Source: Fibrivirga algicola (GTDB lineage Bacteria > Bacteroidota > Bacteroidia > Cytophagales > Spirosomataceae). From it: a stretch of DNA of 64,000 nt. The translations under genes and the position numbers were made by a program. The stretch lies in NCBI RefSeq assembly GCF_011742925.1, contig NZ_WAEL01000002.1, forward strand, positions 682,001-746,000, in the 5' to 3' direction. Positions within the stretch are counted from its first letter, which is position 1; the number at the start of each line of letters is the position of its first letter. This document shows positions 17,886 through 25,831 of the stretch, piece by piece. A model generated the notes under the pieces. That model had not been told where the DNA came from. It searched no databases and saw only the letters and a list, made by a program, of their open reading frames with translations.

Positions 17886-18824
17886 TCAGGGTTCAGGCTG
17901 ATTTAAGGCATACCCAAAACCTGAAGCACCGAACCCGTTTCCGTTGTAAAGCATCACCCACTTGTTCTGATGCGAGAAGATGTGGCAGTAATCCATCATC
18001 ATCGAGTCCCAGCCTTCGTCAGACCGCTCAATACCAGCCTGGTCATCAGTCCGCGTCCAGTTTATACCATCTGTCGACTCGGCACAGCCAATCCGGTAGC
18101 TACGGCGCACGTCGGTGCGGTAGTTGGTGGCGCTGCGGTACGAGAAATACATGCGGTACAGATTCCCATCGCGGAACACCGTTGGGCGGCCAATGGCATC
18201 GGTGAAGGCGTCGTAACCTACGCATACCTGCCCCGTGCGGTTCCAGTGAATGCCATCGGTCGATTCGGCGTATTTCACGTCGTAGAAAGGCTCCGGGTGG
18301 CCGTCGATCACTTCGATTTTCGTGCACGACAGGTACCACATACGCCACAGGTCGGGGCGCTCCCGAATGACGCAGGGCTGCGCCACCCACACCTGGTCGA
18401 AGATGTACCGGTCCAGAATAGGCCCCGTAAACTTCCGCTCGAACGTTAGGCCGCCATCGCGGCTTACGGCCAGCCCAATACCCAACCGGTACGAAGCGGT
18501 TTCGCTCTTGTTCCAGCCGGTATAGTACAGCCAGATTTCGTCGTCGACGGGCACAAACCACGACGGCATCGCGCCGCTCTCATCGAACGTACCTACCTCG
18601 CCTTTGGTCAGGCAGGGCTTGTCGTGTACATAGAGCACCTTCGAGAGGTCGTTGGAATCGAGTTCGACAAACGAAGTAGCTGACTGAATGTCTTTATCCC
18701 GGGTCGAGAAATAGACCCGCAAGCGGTCGTCCATCGGAAACCCGAACGGCACCTGCGCGTGGGTCTGGCTAAATTCAAACTCGCCCGTAGGCTTGTATAC
18801 AACTCCTTTTTTCTGCCAATTCAT
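17886..18824 (-). CDS. Five-bladed beta-propeller glycosidase-like protein
   Basis: A 312-residue protein with the repeated blade pattern of the GH32/43/68/130-type propeller superfamily: DDRLRVYFSTRD, DDEIWLYYTGW, RLGIGLAVSRDGGLTF, LWRMWYLSC, VKYAESTDGIHWNR, NLYRMYFSYRSA and IGCAESTDGINWTR. There is no signal peptide, so it should be cytoplasmic, unlike secreted catabolic enzymes of this fold. Acidic residues start several blades (D, E), consistent with a sugar-binding or catalytic centre, but I cannot assign the catalytic set. Its start is three bases after the asnB stop, so it is in the same transcript. Proteins of this type occur in polysaccharide biosynthesis loci; whether it is an enzyme here is unknown. 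Confidence 0.7.
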   Translation of the reverse strand: MNWQKKGVVYKPTGEFEFSQTHAQVPFGFPMDDRLRVYFSTRDKDIQSATSFVELDSNDLSKVLYVHDKPCLTKGEVGTFDESGAMPSWFVPVDDEIWLYYTGWNKSETASYRLGIGLAVSRDGGLTFERKFTGPILDRYIFDQVWVAQPCVIRERPDLWRMWYLSCTKIEVIDGHPEPFYDVKYAESTDGIHWNRTGQVCVGYDAFTDAIGRPTVFRDGNLYRMYFSYRSATNYRTDVRRSYRIGCAESTDGINWTRTDDQAGIERSDEGWDSMMMDYCHIFSHQNKWVMLYNGNGFGASGFGYALNQPEP

Positions 18825-18827
18825 ACG

Positions 18828-20732
18828 TCAATGATAATGTCTGTACCACTGCTGGAACACCATAAGCGTCCAGAGCAGTTTGCGGTGATTTTGTTTGCCG
18901 GAATAATGTTCCCGCTGCAATTGCCGAACGTACGCGGTGTTGAATAAGCCGTGCTGGCTCAACGATTCGTCGGAGAGCAGGTCATTGCACAGGGGTTTTA
19001 GCTCGTTCCGCAGCCACTGCGACAGCGGGATGCCAAAGCCTTTTTTAGGCCGATCGATGATGTCGTCCGGAATCTTGTTCCGCATCAGTGTCTTCAGAAT
19101 GTATTTGCCCGTGAGCCCCTTCCGCTTGAACGATTCGGGTAGGCTGTTAGCAAAATCGACAATGCGGTAATCGAGAAACGGCGCCCGAACTTCCAGCGAA
19201 TTATACATACTGGCCCGGTCTACTTTCACCAGTATATCGTCGAGCAGGTACGTCATGTAGTAGATGTACGACGTTTGGTCGAAGGCGTTGGTACCAGCGG
19301 GCAGATCGGCCAGGTGCTTATCAATCAAACCCAGTCCCGTTTTGTCGGTTAGCTGCGCCTGCACGTCGGCGCTGAGCAACTGGCGTTTCTGCGCGGGCGA
19401 AAAGCTGCCCAGCCACAGCGTATGCGTGTAGGCCGGCTTTTCCTGAAAGCCTTTCAGAAATTGCTTTACCTTAAAATCCAGGCTGATGTTGGCATCGCTA
19501 ACCGGTAGTAGGTCAGCCACCTGATTGGCCAGTGCCTTTATTGGACGCGGCATGGCGCCAAACACGCCCCGCACATAGTCGGAGGTGAAGGTGGGGTAAC
19601 CCGCCAGCAACTCGTCGCTCCCATCACCGCCCAGCGCCACGGTTACTCGTTCGCGGGTAAACTGCGACAGCAGGTACGTAGGAATGATGGACGCATCGGC
19701 GAAGGGTTCGTCGAGCTGAGCCGTAATGCCGGGCAGCAGGTCGAGCGAATCCTGGGCAGTCAGTACCTTTTCATAATGATCGGTACCCAGATGCTTCGCT
19801 ACCGACCGTGCATAATCGGTCTCGTCGTATGATTTCTCCTGAAAGCCGATCGAAAACGTTTTGATCCTGGACGTGCTGTTCTTCTGGGCATAATACGCCA
19901 CCGCCGAACTGTCGAGACCACCACTCAGAAAGACGCCCAGCGGCACGTCGGCCACCAGCCGGGAGGCCGTCGCATCGTTCAGCAACTCGTCGAACTGGCT
20001 CAGGGCCTCGTCGAAGGAAATGGTTTGGTGCTTGAACTGTACTGTCCAGAATGGTTTATTGGCGGTAATCCTGCCGTTTTCGAACAGCAGGTAGTGGCCC
20101 GGTTCCAGCTTCTGAATATCGCGATAGATGCTGTAGGGCGTGGGTACGTATTCAAACGTGAGGTAGGCGTTGAGTGCGTCGGGGCTGATGGTTTTGCTCA
20201 CCAGCGGATGCTGCAACAACGCTTTCGGTTCGGAGCCATAAATGAGTGTGTCGCCGATAACGCTGTAATGCAGCGGCTTCTTGCCCATGCGGTCACGAGC
20301 CAGCATTGTTTTGCCGGTACGGAAATCGTAGATGGCAAAAGCAAACATCCCGTTGATCTTCTCGAACAGCTTTTCGCCATACTCCTGATACAGGTACAGC
20401 AGCACTTCTGTATCCGATGTGGTTCGGAAGTAATATTTGTTGAGCGCCTGCAATTCGGCTTTCAATTCCAGGTAATTGTAAATTTCTCCGTTGAAGACCA
20501 TGCCAATTTGCTGGTCTTCGGTGTAGAACGGCTGGTTGGCCCCCGAACTGAGATCGATGATACTGAGACGGGCGTGGCCAAGCCCCACCCCACCAATAGC
20601 CTGCGTATTGAACGAGGAGCTGGGTTTCAGGTCGCCACCCTGAAAGTCGGGTCCCCTGTGTTTCAGTTGCCGAATCATCCGCAACAGATCGTCTTCGCTG
20701 CCGCGTCCTGTAAACCCTGCTAATCCACACAT
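18828..20732 (-). CDS. asnB: Glutamine-hydrolysing asparagine synthetase (class B)
   Basis: A 634-residue two-domain amidotransferase. The N-terminal nucleophile domain begins MCGLAGF, with C2 as catalytic residue, and includes LKHRGPD, GLGHARLSIIDLS and NGEIYNY. The synthetase domain has the PP-loop SGGLDSS at 270-276 and GGDGSDELLAGYPTF. It adenylates a carboxylate (normally aspartate) and transfers ammonia from glutamine. Lying among glycosyltransferases and epimerases, with 16 bases to the upstream gene and three to the downstream gene, it may instead amidate a uronic acid or amino-acid substituent of a polysaccharide. That is an inference from context; AsnB paralogues of this length are common in surface-glycan loci. 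Confidence 0.9.
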   Translation of the reverse strand: MCGLAGFTGRGSEDDLLRMIRQLKHRGPDFQGGDLKPSSSFNTQAIGGVGLGHARLSIIDLSSGANQPFYTEDQQIGMVFNGEIYNYLELKAELQALNKYYFRTTSDTEVLLYLYQEYGEKLFEKINGMFAFAIYDFRTGKTMLARDRMGKKPLHYSVIGDTLIYGSEPKALLQHPLVSKTISPDALNAYLTFEYVPTPYSIYRDIQKLEPGHYLLFENGRITANKPFWTVQFKHQTISFDEALSQFDELLNDATASRLVADVPLGVFLSGGLDSSAVAYYAQKNSTSRIKTFSIGFQEKSYDETDYARSVAKHLGTDHYEKVLTAQDSLDLLPGITAQLDEPFADASIIPTYLLSQFTRERVTVALGGDGSDELLAGYPTFTSDYVRGVFGAMPRPIKALANQVADLLPVSDANISLDFKVKQFLKGFQEKPAYTHTLWLGSFSPAQKRQLLSADVQAQLTDKTGLGLIDKHLADLPAGTNAFDQTSYIYYMTYLLDDILVKVDRASMYNSLEVRAPFLDYRIVDFANSLPESFKRKGLTGKYILKTLMRNKIPDDIIDRPKKGFGIPLSQWLRNELKPLCNDLLSDESLSQHGLFNTAYVRQLQREHYSGKQNHRKLLWTLMVFQQWYRHYH

Positions 20733-20748
20733 AATGTTATTGGTTCAA

Positions 20749-21741
20749 TTAACTCATTCGCATCCGGTCGGCGCGCGCATCGACCGTGTTGCCTGGTACG
20801 TCGAAATTGATTAATTCCTTCACCGTATACGGCATTTTGTTCTGCGACTCGTAATAGGTCCGCATCAGGATTTCGGCAATTACACCCATGAGCACCAGCT
20901 GAATACCTACCACAAAAAACATGGAGGCAATAGTTGGCAATGGCGTTTCAACAAGGTCTTTCTGGCCAGTTAGCTTGAAATAAGCCGCCATAAGGGTTGC
21001 CACGAACGTTACAATGAACGCCAGGATACCCGCCCCTCCGAAGAAGTGAATAGGCCGTTGCATGTATTTTTCCAGAAACTTGATCAGCACCAGGTCGAGC
21101 AGCACCTTGTATGTACGGAAAATGCCATAGTTGCTTTTCCCGAACTGCCGTGGCTGGTAGTTCACGGGCATTTCGGTCACTTTACCACCCTGCCAGGCAC
21201 AGTAGACCGGTATAAAGCGGTGCATCTGCCCGTAGAGGGTTACGTCTTTAATTACGTCGCGCCGGTAAGCTTTCAGGGTACAGCCATAGTCGTGCAGTGG
21301 CACGCCCGATATGCTACTGATCAGTTTGTTGGCCGTCATCGAGGGGAGTTTGCGCGTCAGGAACTCGCCTTTCCAACGATTCTGCCGCCAGCCGCTTACC
21401 ACATCGTAGCCGTCATCGAGCTTGTTGACCAGCTTTGAAATATCGTGAGGATCATTTTCCAGGTCACTGTCGATCAGCACAAGCACCTCGCCCGACGCAT
21501 GCTGAATACCGGCGTTGATAGCCGCCGTCTGACCAAAGTTACGCTTGAAGTTAACGGCCTTTACACGCTTGTTACGGGCACACACAACGCGTAGTTGCTC
21601 CAGTGAATCATCTTTAGAGCCGTCATTAACCGCAATGATTTCGTAATCATACTGACTAATGGCACTCTCAAGTGAGTCAAACAGAATGGGTATACTCTTC
21701 GATTCATTATAAATCGGCACTATAACGGAGAGGTAGGCCAT
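20749..21741 (-). CDS. Polyprenyl-phosphate glycosyltransferase (GtrB/ArnC-like GT2)
   Basis: A 330-residue GT2 with C-terminal membrane anchor. From the ATG at 21741 it reads MAYLSVIVPIYNES, then VNDGSKDDS, NFGQTAAINAG and LIDSDLENDP, the nucleotide- and metal-binding motifs of the DPM1/GtrB/ArnC group. Two membrane helices lie at about 225-248 and 265-290. Such enzymes load a sugar onto undecaprenyl phosphate for use by a GT-C enzyme on the other side of the membrane. The gene upstream encodes just such a GT-C protein and overlaps this start by 35 bases. An in-frame start at 21789 would add 16 unlikely residues. The pair is probably functional together. Confidence 0.87.
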   Translation of the reverse strand: MAYLSVIVPIYNESKSIPILFDSLESAISQYDYEIIAVNDGSKDDSLEQLRVVCARNKRVKAVNFKRNFGQTAAINAGIQHASGEVLVLIDSDLENDPHDISKLVNKLDDGYDVVSGWRQNRWKGEFLTRKLPSMTANKLISSISGVPLHDYGCTLKAYRRDVIKDVTLYGQMHRFIPVYCAWQGGKVTEMPVNYQPRQFGKSNYGIFRTYKVLLDLVLIKFLEKYMQRPIHFFGGAGILAFIVTFVATLMAAYFKLTGQKDLVETPLPTIASMFFVVGIQLVLMGVIAEILMRTYYESQNKMPYTVKELINFDVPGNTVDARADRMRMS

Positions 21742-23212
21742 GTATTGATCGGTTTTTACGTCTGACTGACAGGAATGTGCCAACAGCACTGAGTACTAAA
21801 AATGGATAAAAAGGAGCCAGATAACGGGTCTCCGGATGCCGGAGCACCACTACATAAACGGCGATACAGTAGGCAAACGCCAACGGTATAAACAGTAATC
21901 GCTCGTCACGTCGAAATCCGGTCTTAAATAAACGAATCAGGCCGAATAATCCCGGAATCAACACAAACAGATAATGATACAGCCGGAGCAAAAATCGGGG
22001 CCATTGTGCTTTCACCATATCATCCAGAAAAGTATACCCCCACGTACCGTGTAAAAAAGTAAGCGTATAACGGACCGGCGCCCACACATAGTACACCAGC
22101 GGATTGTCTTCGCGGACCGACCGGGTGTAGCGATTCATCTTCTCTTTTATCTGCGCTGATACGGCACTCCGTTGCAGGGAATCCAGCACGGGACCATTTC
22201 CCAGACTGTAGCACAAATTCCGGACCGACGTAATCGAATCCAGATTAAACTTATCGGTATATACGTAGCTGGGCGGCGGCCCAAGCTCTTCCTTCACGTA
22301 CCAGCGTACTGGTGGTAAAAAATTATTATTGCCCCAGCCCTGAATCCAGCGGATGCCGGCATTTGGAAACCAGAACGAGAAATCTTCGCCGTAGCTCTGA
22401 CAAAAGGCCATCAGATCGAAGTAATTGGCGGGCCAGAAGCTTTCGGGATACCATGGACTTTTCAAGAGTGGAATCACCTCCTTATAGGTTCGGTAATTTC
22501 GCACCATCCAGGCACCATCAACCAGCATAAATGGGAGCAGGAAAAGGAAGCTATAGCGAAGCAACTGCTTCGCCGACAGCTTTCCCCGCAACCACCGCAG
22601 TGCCCAGATTGCCACCGGAATGCCCAACAGGGGCATATGAGCGGGTTTAAGAAAGATAGACCAGGTCATCCAGCAGCCCGCCACCAGCAGCATTGGCCAA
22701 CGGCTGGGTTTTTCTTCGAACCGGAGCAACGCATACAGCAGGAAAACGGACGCCGAAGCAGCCAGGCTTTCGGTCAGGAAATAGGCGTCGAATACACTGA
22801 CAAACGTACTAAACAGGTAGATAAAGTAGCCCCAATAAAAGGCTCGTTCGTGCTGAAACAGACGCTGAGCGCATAACCCCAGCACATAAACTGATAGGGC
22901 CGAAACCAACAGTTGACATAGAATAACTAGGTTGCAGGCTACCGGTACACTAAACAACAACCGAAACGCCAGATACAGAGCCGGATAGGCAGGCATACGC
23001 ACATCCGTTTTAAATCCCTGATGGGCCAGCAGGCTCTCTACAGGCTGGATGTACGTCATCATGTCACCGTTGCTTTGACCCCAGAACCCATCGATATCAT
23101 GGTAGTAGGTCCGGGTCAGAAACCAGCCAAAGAACAGGCCTTTCACCACCAGCGCCAACACGATCCAGTGGAACCAGCTAGTGGCGGGTTTCAGCAACAG
23201 TGGTTTCCTCAT
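21707..23212 (-). CDS. GT-C family membrane glycosyltransferase (GT39/83-like)
   Basis: A 501-residue integral membrane protein with about ten hydrophobic helices. The first periplasmic loop carries FLTRTYYHDIDGFWGQSNGD, with acidic residues where GT-C enzymes keep their catalytic aspartate, and a conserved-looking DVRMPAYPALYLAFRLL follows. The closing part has RHPETRYLAPFYPFLVL, common in ArnT/PMT-like proteins. It likely uses a lipid-linked sugar from the GtrB-like enzyme encoded next. It overlaps the upstream epimerase gene by four bases and the downstream gene by 35, so the three are tightly coupled. Sugar and acceptor are unknown. Confidence 0.78.
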   Translation of the reverse strand: MRKPLLLKPATSWFHWIVLALVVKGLFFGWFLTRTYYHDIDGFWGQSNGDMMTYIQPVESLLAHQGFKTDVRMPAYPALYLAFRLLFSVPVACNLVILCQLLVSALSVYVLGLCAQRLFQHERAFYWGYFIYLFSTFVSVFDAYFLTESLAASASVFLLYALLRFEEKPSRWPMLLVAGCWMTWSIFLKPAHMPLLGIPVAIWALRWLRGKLSAKQLLRYSFLFLLPFMLVDGAWMVRNYRTYKEVIPLLKSPWYPESFWPANYFDLMAFCQSYGEDFSFWFPNAGIRWIQGWGNNNFLPPVRWYVKEELGPPPSYVYTDKFNLDSITSVRNLCYSLGNGPVLDSLQRSAVSAQIKEKMNRYTRSVREDNPLVYYVWAPVRYTLTFLHGTWGYTFLDDMVKAQWPRFLLRLYHYLFVLIPGLFGLIRLFKTGFRRDERLLFIPLAFAYCIAVYVVVLRHPETRYLAPFYPFLVLSAVGTFLSVRRKNRSIHGLPLRYSADL

Positions 23213-24177
23213 AGGTACGTCGCTTTATACCAGTCGACAAACCGGCTTAGCCCTTCCTCCAGCGACACTTTGGGCTTATAGCCCAACAGGGCTGCCGCCC
23301 GTGACACATCGGCGTAGGTACGATCAACGTCGCCGGGTTGCATAGGCAGGCGCTGAATATTAGGCGACTTGTCCATGAGGCGGTACAGGGTAGTCACCAG
23401 CGTTTGCAGCGTAACGGGGCTGTGGTTACCCAGGTTAATAATTTCATAGGTCGAGGGGTGCTCGTCCAGGTACGTCAACGCCGCCACTATGCCATCCACC
23501 GTGTCGCTGACGTAGGTGTAATCTCGCGAAGTATCTCCGTTGCCAAACATCGGAATCGCTTCGTCGGCGGCCATCATTCGCACAAACTTATGAATGGCCA
23601 GGTCGGGACGCTGCCGCTCTCCGTATACCGTGAAGAAACGCAGGTTGATAATGCCCATCCCGTAGAGGTGATGGTAATTATGGGTCAGCAGTTCGCACGA
23701 TCGCTTCGTGAACGCATATGGCGATATGGGCTGCTCAACGCTGTCGGTTTCGCTGAACGGTATCTTCTCGTTGTTGCCATAGACTGACGACGACGACGCA
23801 AACACCATCTTTTTTATACCCCGCTGCTGCATCCAGGCCAGCAGGTTGTTGGTACCAGCAATGTTGGTACTGATGTACTCGTGCGGCTGCTCAATAGATG
23901 GGCGTACACCTGCCTTTGCCGCAATATGAATCACGGCCTCTACATCGGCATCAAGCTTGTTCAACCACTCGGAATCCCGAATGTCGGCTTCGATAAAGGT
24001 GAAATTCGGGTGGCTCAATGCACCGGCTACGTTTCGCTCTTTAACAGAACGATCGTAAAACGAATCAAAATTATCAATGCCAATGACCCGGTATCCACTG
24101 GCGAGGAGTCTATCCGTGAGGTGACTGCCGATAAAGCCCGCGCATCCAGTGACTACTAATTGGGGGGATGGTTTCAT
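23209..24177 (-). CDS. NAD-dependent UDP-sugar epimerase (uronate 4-epimerase-like)
   Basis: A 322-residue extended short-chain dehydrogenase. The NAD-binding VTGCAGFIGSHL is at residues 9-20 and GIDNFDSFYDRSVKE follows, which is typical of UDP-glucuronate 4-epimerases and related enzymes. Catalytic elements are FASSSSVYG and the YAFTK pair (Y and K). The C-terminal half shows RFFTVYGERQRPDLAIHKF and GDTSRDYTYV, also of that group. It supplies an epimerised nucleotide sugar, possibly galacturonate, to the cluster; with AsnB present, a uronic acid product would fit. The start ATG lies 53 bases after the CDP-sugar epimerase-like gene. Confidence 0.86.
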   Translation of the reverse strand: MKPSPQLVVTGCAGFIGSHLTDRLLASGYRVIGIDNFDSFYDRSVKERNVAGALSHPNFTFIEADIRDSEWLNKLDADVEAVIHIAAKAGVRPSIEQPHEYISTNIAGTNNLLAWMQQRGIKKMVFASSSSVYGNNEKIPFSETDSVEQPISPYAFTKRSCELLTHNYHHLYGMGIINLRFFTVYGERQRPDLAIHKFVRMMAADEAIPMFGNGDTSRDYTYVSDTVDGIVAALTYLDEHPSTYEIINLGNHSPVTLQTLVTTLYRLMDKSPNIQRLPMQPGDVDRTYADVSRAAALLGYKPKVSLEEGLSRFVDWYKATYL

Positions 24178-24230
24178 GTGTTAGTCAGGGGTGACCGTCA
24201 GCAGGTGGGTGCCGACGGTCACGATCTCGA

Positions 24231-25304
24231 TCAGGCCGTTTGCCCCAACCGAGCTACCATGCTATCGTGAATCTGCACCAAAGTCTGATGTAGATCGTAG
24301 CTCCAGTTCCAGCCTGGGTAATGCTCTTTAAATTTATTGAGATTCGAAATATACCAGATATGGTCACCGATACGGTTAGTGTCCGAATAAGTATAGTTCA
24401 TGGTGTTGCCTGAGATTTCCTCGCACACCTTAATGGCTTCCAGCATCGAGCAGTTGGCGTGACGGCCACCACCGGCGTTGTATACTTCGCCAGCGCGGGG
24501 GTTTTGGTAGAAATGCCAGAACATGTTTACCAGGTCGTAGCTGTGAATGTTGTCACGTACCTGCTTGCCTTTATAACCGAAAATGGTGTATTGCGTGCCG
24601 GTAATGGCGCACTTCATGAGGTAGCTCAGAAAGCCGTGCAGCTGTGCACCCGAGTGGTTTGGCCCGGTGAGGCAGCCACCGCGGAACACGGCGGTTTTCA
24701 TGCCAAAATACCGGCCATATTCCTGCACCAGGATGTCGGCCGCTACTTTCGACGCGCCAAACAGCGAGTGCTTGGTGTGGTCGATGCTCATGAACTCATC
24801 GATGCCATCTTTGAAATACGGATGGTTCTCGTCGATTTCCCAACGCGTTTCCGTTTCAATCAGGGGCAGGTAGTTCGGGTTATCACCGTATACTTTATTG
24901 GTCGAGGTGAAGATAAACACCGCTTCCGGGGCATGCTGCCGGGTCATTTCTAGCAGGTTCAGCGTACCGTTTGCATTGACCGTAAAATCAGTGAATGGTT
25001 CGCGGGCGGCCCAGTCGTGGCTAGGTTGAGCGGCCGCGTGAACGATCAGTTTAATGTCAGCACCAAACTCTTTGAAGATCGGCTCCAGCTGCGATACTTC
25101 ACGGATATCGGCGGGGCGGTGCGTGTAGTTGCGGTACGCATCGCTGAGCCGGTTACGGTTCCACTCCGTTGAACCTTCTGCGCCAAAGAAGTACTGACGC
25201 ATGTTGTTGTCGATCCCAACTACGAGATCAAACTTATCTGAAAAAAAGGCAACTGATTCGCTGCCGATGAGTCCTGCCGAACCTGTAACTAATGCAACAT
25301 TCAT
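24231..25304 (-). CDS. CDP-tyvelose (CDP-paratose 2-) epimerase-like protein
   Basis: A 357-residue extended SDR. The N-terminal [16 protein letters not shown] is followed by [24 protein letters not shown], the signature stretch of CDP-paratose 2-epimerases (Tyv/RfbE). Other features are [32 protein letters not shown] and [20 protein letters not shown], all conserved in that family. The usual partner enzymes for CDP-paratose (RfbF, RfbG, RfbS) are not in this window, so the actual substrate may be another nucleotide sugar. It is the first gene of the glycan cluster; its promoter should lie in 25305-25418, where GTTACTTTG on the minus strand is only a near match to the consensus. Confidence 0.82.
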   Translation of the reverse strand: MNVALVTGSAGLIGSESVAFFSDKFDLVVGIDNNMRQYFFGAEGSTEWNRNRLSDAYRNYTHRPADIREVSQLEPIFKEFGADIKLIVHAAAQPSHDWAAREPFTDFTVNANGTLNLLEMTRQHAPEAVFIFTSTNKVYGDNPNYLPLIETETRWEIDENHPYFKDGIDEFMSIDHTKHSLFGASKVAADILVQEYGRYFGMKTAVFRGGCLTGPNHSGAQLHGFLSYLMKCAITGTQYTIFGYKGKQVRDNIHSYDLVNMFWHFYQNPRAGEVYNAGGGRHANCSMLEAIKVCEEISGNTMNYTYSDTNRIGDHIWYISNLNKFKEHYPGWNWSYDLHQTLVQIHDSMVARLGQTA

Positions 25305-25418
25305 ACCTGAAAAGCCTTGTTTATCAGCCTACACTAACTAAAAAATCCTAATTACTTGGGTTTAGTAGTGCGGCAAAGTAACGCAAAAAAGTTATATTCT
25401 TAGTAACCACTCCCTAAC

Positions 25419-25458
25419 AAACGAAGAGGCGATGCCGCTGGGTATCGCCTCTTCGTTT
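25419..25458 (-). terminator. Rho-independent terminator after the small lipoprotein gene
   Basis: Perfect 15-base arms (25419-25433 and 25444-25458; AAACGAAGAGGCGAT in the first) with a ten-base loop. On the minus strand the stem follows the stop of the lipoprotein gene by 27 bases, so it also shields the glycan cluster promoter. Confidence 0.85.
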
Positions 25459-25485
25459 AACAAAGAATCCAGGAAAGGGACTTGT

Positions 25486-25764
25486 TTACGCGCCTTCGCC
25501 AACAGTACCTGCACCAAATAGCTTCTCACGAATCTTTTGGGTCCGCTGTTCCAACTCTGGATTTGGCTTGTATTTGTAGGTCGACTGTACCGCGGCCGAA
25601 TCCGGACCGGTGCCATATACTTCAGCGTCTCCGGCTTTGTAGCCCGAACGGAAATCATTCTTGCGGAAATCTTCCTGACGGATGGTATTATTCTTCTGGT
25701 AATCGCACGAAGCCAGCGAAAGACCGGCCAGCACGAACATTCCCATATAAACGACGCGTTTCAT
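25486..25764 (-). CDS. Small hypothetical lipoprotein
   Basis: A 92-residue lipoprotein of unknown role. The ATG at 25764 gives MKRVVYMGMFVLAGLSLASC, a signal peptide ending in a lipobox cysteine. The mature part is polar, with EDFRKNDFRSGYKAGD and a C-terminal ELEQRTQKIREKLFG helix, and holds no further cysteine. It has its own promoter (TACCTTTG at 25794-25801) and terminator, so it is a single-gene unit. The product should sit in the inner or outer membrane facing the periplasm. I do not recognise the family. Confidence 0.75.
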   Translation of the reverse strand: MKRVVYMGMFVLAGLSLASCDYQKNNTIRQEDFRKNDFRSGYKAGDAEVYGTGPDSAAVQSTYKYKPNPELEQRTQKIREKLFGAGTVGEGA

Positions 25765-25793
25765 AGCTGCTTGATTGTGAATCGAAAGTTCGG

Positions 25794-25801
25794 CAAAGGT
25801 A
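25794..25801 (-). promoter_or_regulatory. -7 box (TACCTTTG) for the small lipoprotein gene
   Basis: On the minus strand TACCTTTG matches TAnnTTTG exactly and lies 29 bases before the ATG at 25764. This predicts a leader of roughly 23 bases. No clear -33 TTTG is at the right distance. Confidence 0.55.
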
Positions 25802-25831
25802 ATCACAAACTGCTTAGCCGACGGAGGTTGG

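Noticed and set aside
15972-25304. Whole glycan cluster as a horizontally acquired island
   Set aside because: Base composition and codon use look like the surroundings by eye, and no integrase, tRNA or insertion sequence borders it.
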